Shown here: positions 62,874 through 64,000 of the stretch, piece after piece | Layout of the letters: the number at the start of each line of letters is the position of its first letter | Position numbering within the stretch: position 1 is the first letter of the stretch | From: Serripes groenlandicus | Lineage: Eukaryota > Mollusca > Bivalvia > Cardiida > Cardiidae | Reading direction: 5' to 3' | Length of the DNA stretch: 64,000 bases | Assembly (NCBI GenBank): GCA_031761405.1 | Contig: JASEVX010000084.1 | Span: 500,001 to 564,000, forward strand | Translations under genes and position numbers: made by a program | The notes under the pieces: model-generated | Databases searched by the model: none | What the model saw: only the letters and a program-made list of their open reading frames with translations | Told to the model about the DNA's origin: nothing

Positions 62874-64000
62874 GTAACAATTAAAGTTGGCTGTAAGAAA
62901 GCCTAATTATTCAGTTATGCCCTTTTTTGGATTTAGAAATTCATTAAAAAGCAGGCGTGTGTTGGCCTTGGCTTCGTGGCACTCTTGATATTCAAAAGGA
63001 CTGCATGCATTAGAAAAAATAAAAATAAATAAAACCTTTAAATAGCAGATTGAGGCATATTGCCTTCTGACCTTCAGATGTGATGATTGGTTGCTAATTT
63101 ATTTCTTTTTTAGTCCTTTCCCACATACAATAAATCTGCAGTAGAAGACTTTGAAAACATCTAGGAAAACATGTGAAAAATCTCTACAAATGAAAGTTTA
63201 ACTATTGAATATAGTTGGAAACATTGTGACAAAAGGATGAATTGTTAATTAAGAGAACTTTTTTTTTTTAATGTTTTCAAAAGTCGTTGGCTGCAGATGC
63301 GTCAAAATGGGTAAACAATTGAGAAAGGGTTAAAAGCACATCTTCACCAGTCACCTAGTTATCAATTAATAAGGTTTACATCTTCAATGCTTTCCTATGA
63401 GCAGATGAATTTTAGAGCATCTGCAGCAGATGATTTATGAATTCATCATGGAAAAAAGAGAAATTGCTCATAAAGAGCAATTTCTGCATTTGCCATAATG
63501 ATTTCAACTATATATAATTATCATACCATCATTTAGTGTGATTTTCTTTCTTTTGGACTTAATCATTTCAAAGTCGTCTGCTGCAAATTTATTTTATGCG
63601 GAAGAGGGTTTATGCTTTCCCATCTGCAGATGAATCTCAACTCATCTGCAGTTGAAAGTAGTGTGGCATAATTGGTTCATGATGAGCAAATTAACCTCTT
63701 GTCACAATGTTTTCAACTTAATTCTGTGATTAAACTTTCATTTATAGAGATTTTCCCTACTTTTGACTAGTCGTCTGCTGCAGATTTGTTGTATGTGTGA
63801 AAGGGTTATGAATTGAAAGTCTACTATGTCAGGAAAAGTGATAATACTGAAAAGAAACCTGACAATGTTAAACCCATTCTCACAAACAACAAATCTGCAG
63901 CAGACAACTTTGACATTTTCTATAAATGAAAGTATAATTTTTAAATTTCACCATCTGCCCTAATGTTTTTAGATCACATGAGCCGAAGGCTCAAGGTGAT
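62874..64000 (+). repeat. Intron 10 start: old TTAA-MITEs and a hairpin head
   Basis: Old MITE copies at 63114-63333, 63380-63613 (stem GAAATTGCTCATAAAGAGC), 63614-63812 and 63871 on. The window ends in TTAGATCACAT-GAGCC-GAA-GGCTC-AAGGTGAT (63969-64000), the head of another hairpin-ended element. Confidence 0.55.

Overview
The window looks like AT-rich, repeat-packed nuclear DNA of an invertebrate, most likely a marine bivalve mollusc. That guess is inference. It rests on several tRNA-headed SINE types sharing a GTTGAAAGCGGCGTTAAAC-type 3' domain, on many hairpin-ended repeats rich in GTCTGTCTGTC, and on a DIRS retrotransposon. Nothing bacterial is present (no operons, no long intergenic-free stretches). 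Almost every short open frame is a by-product of repeats.

One host gene can be followed. It is a plus-strand, multi-exon, divergent member of the SLC6 (sodium/chloride neurotransmitter symporter) family. Ten exons lie between 34137 and 62873. All splice phases agree, the splice sites are GT/AG, and together they give 435 residues (TM1 to about TM9); the gene runs off the right edge. The EL2 disulfide pair and the W-x-x-C-x-N-x-W-N-T core are kept. The usual ion and substrate motifs of TM1, TM6 and TM8 cannot be found.

Region by region: 1-34 kb is gene-poor and built of repeats. The main family is a roughly 225-bp TTAA-flanked MITE with CCCTTTCCCTCATA ends (about 34 young copies in the window plus some 25 older CCCACATA-type relatives, often nested). 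Others are a MITE with a 70-bp palindrome, SINEs with clear target duplications, a 1.85-kb TIR element, a 71-bp satellite that seems to be made from two SINE tails, and hairpin-ended elements with tandem bodies. A short non-repetitive stretch near 28.3-28.5 kb has ETS and NRF-1 type motifs and may be a promoter.

From 34 kb on, the introns of the SLC6-like gene hold the same repeats. Intron 3 contains a nearly complete 6.9-kb DIRS-type tyrosine-recombinase retrotransposon (44374-51288). It has inverted ends, an internal complementary region, a gag-like ORF, an RT/RNase H frame broken by one TGA, and an intact recombinase ORF.

The most unusual signal is that three exon borders of this gene (exon 2 donor, exon 7 donor, exon 10 acceptor) have been copied into minisatellites. 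Each intron therefore carries a row of decoy splice sites, and only the exon-proximal site keeps the reading frame.
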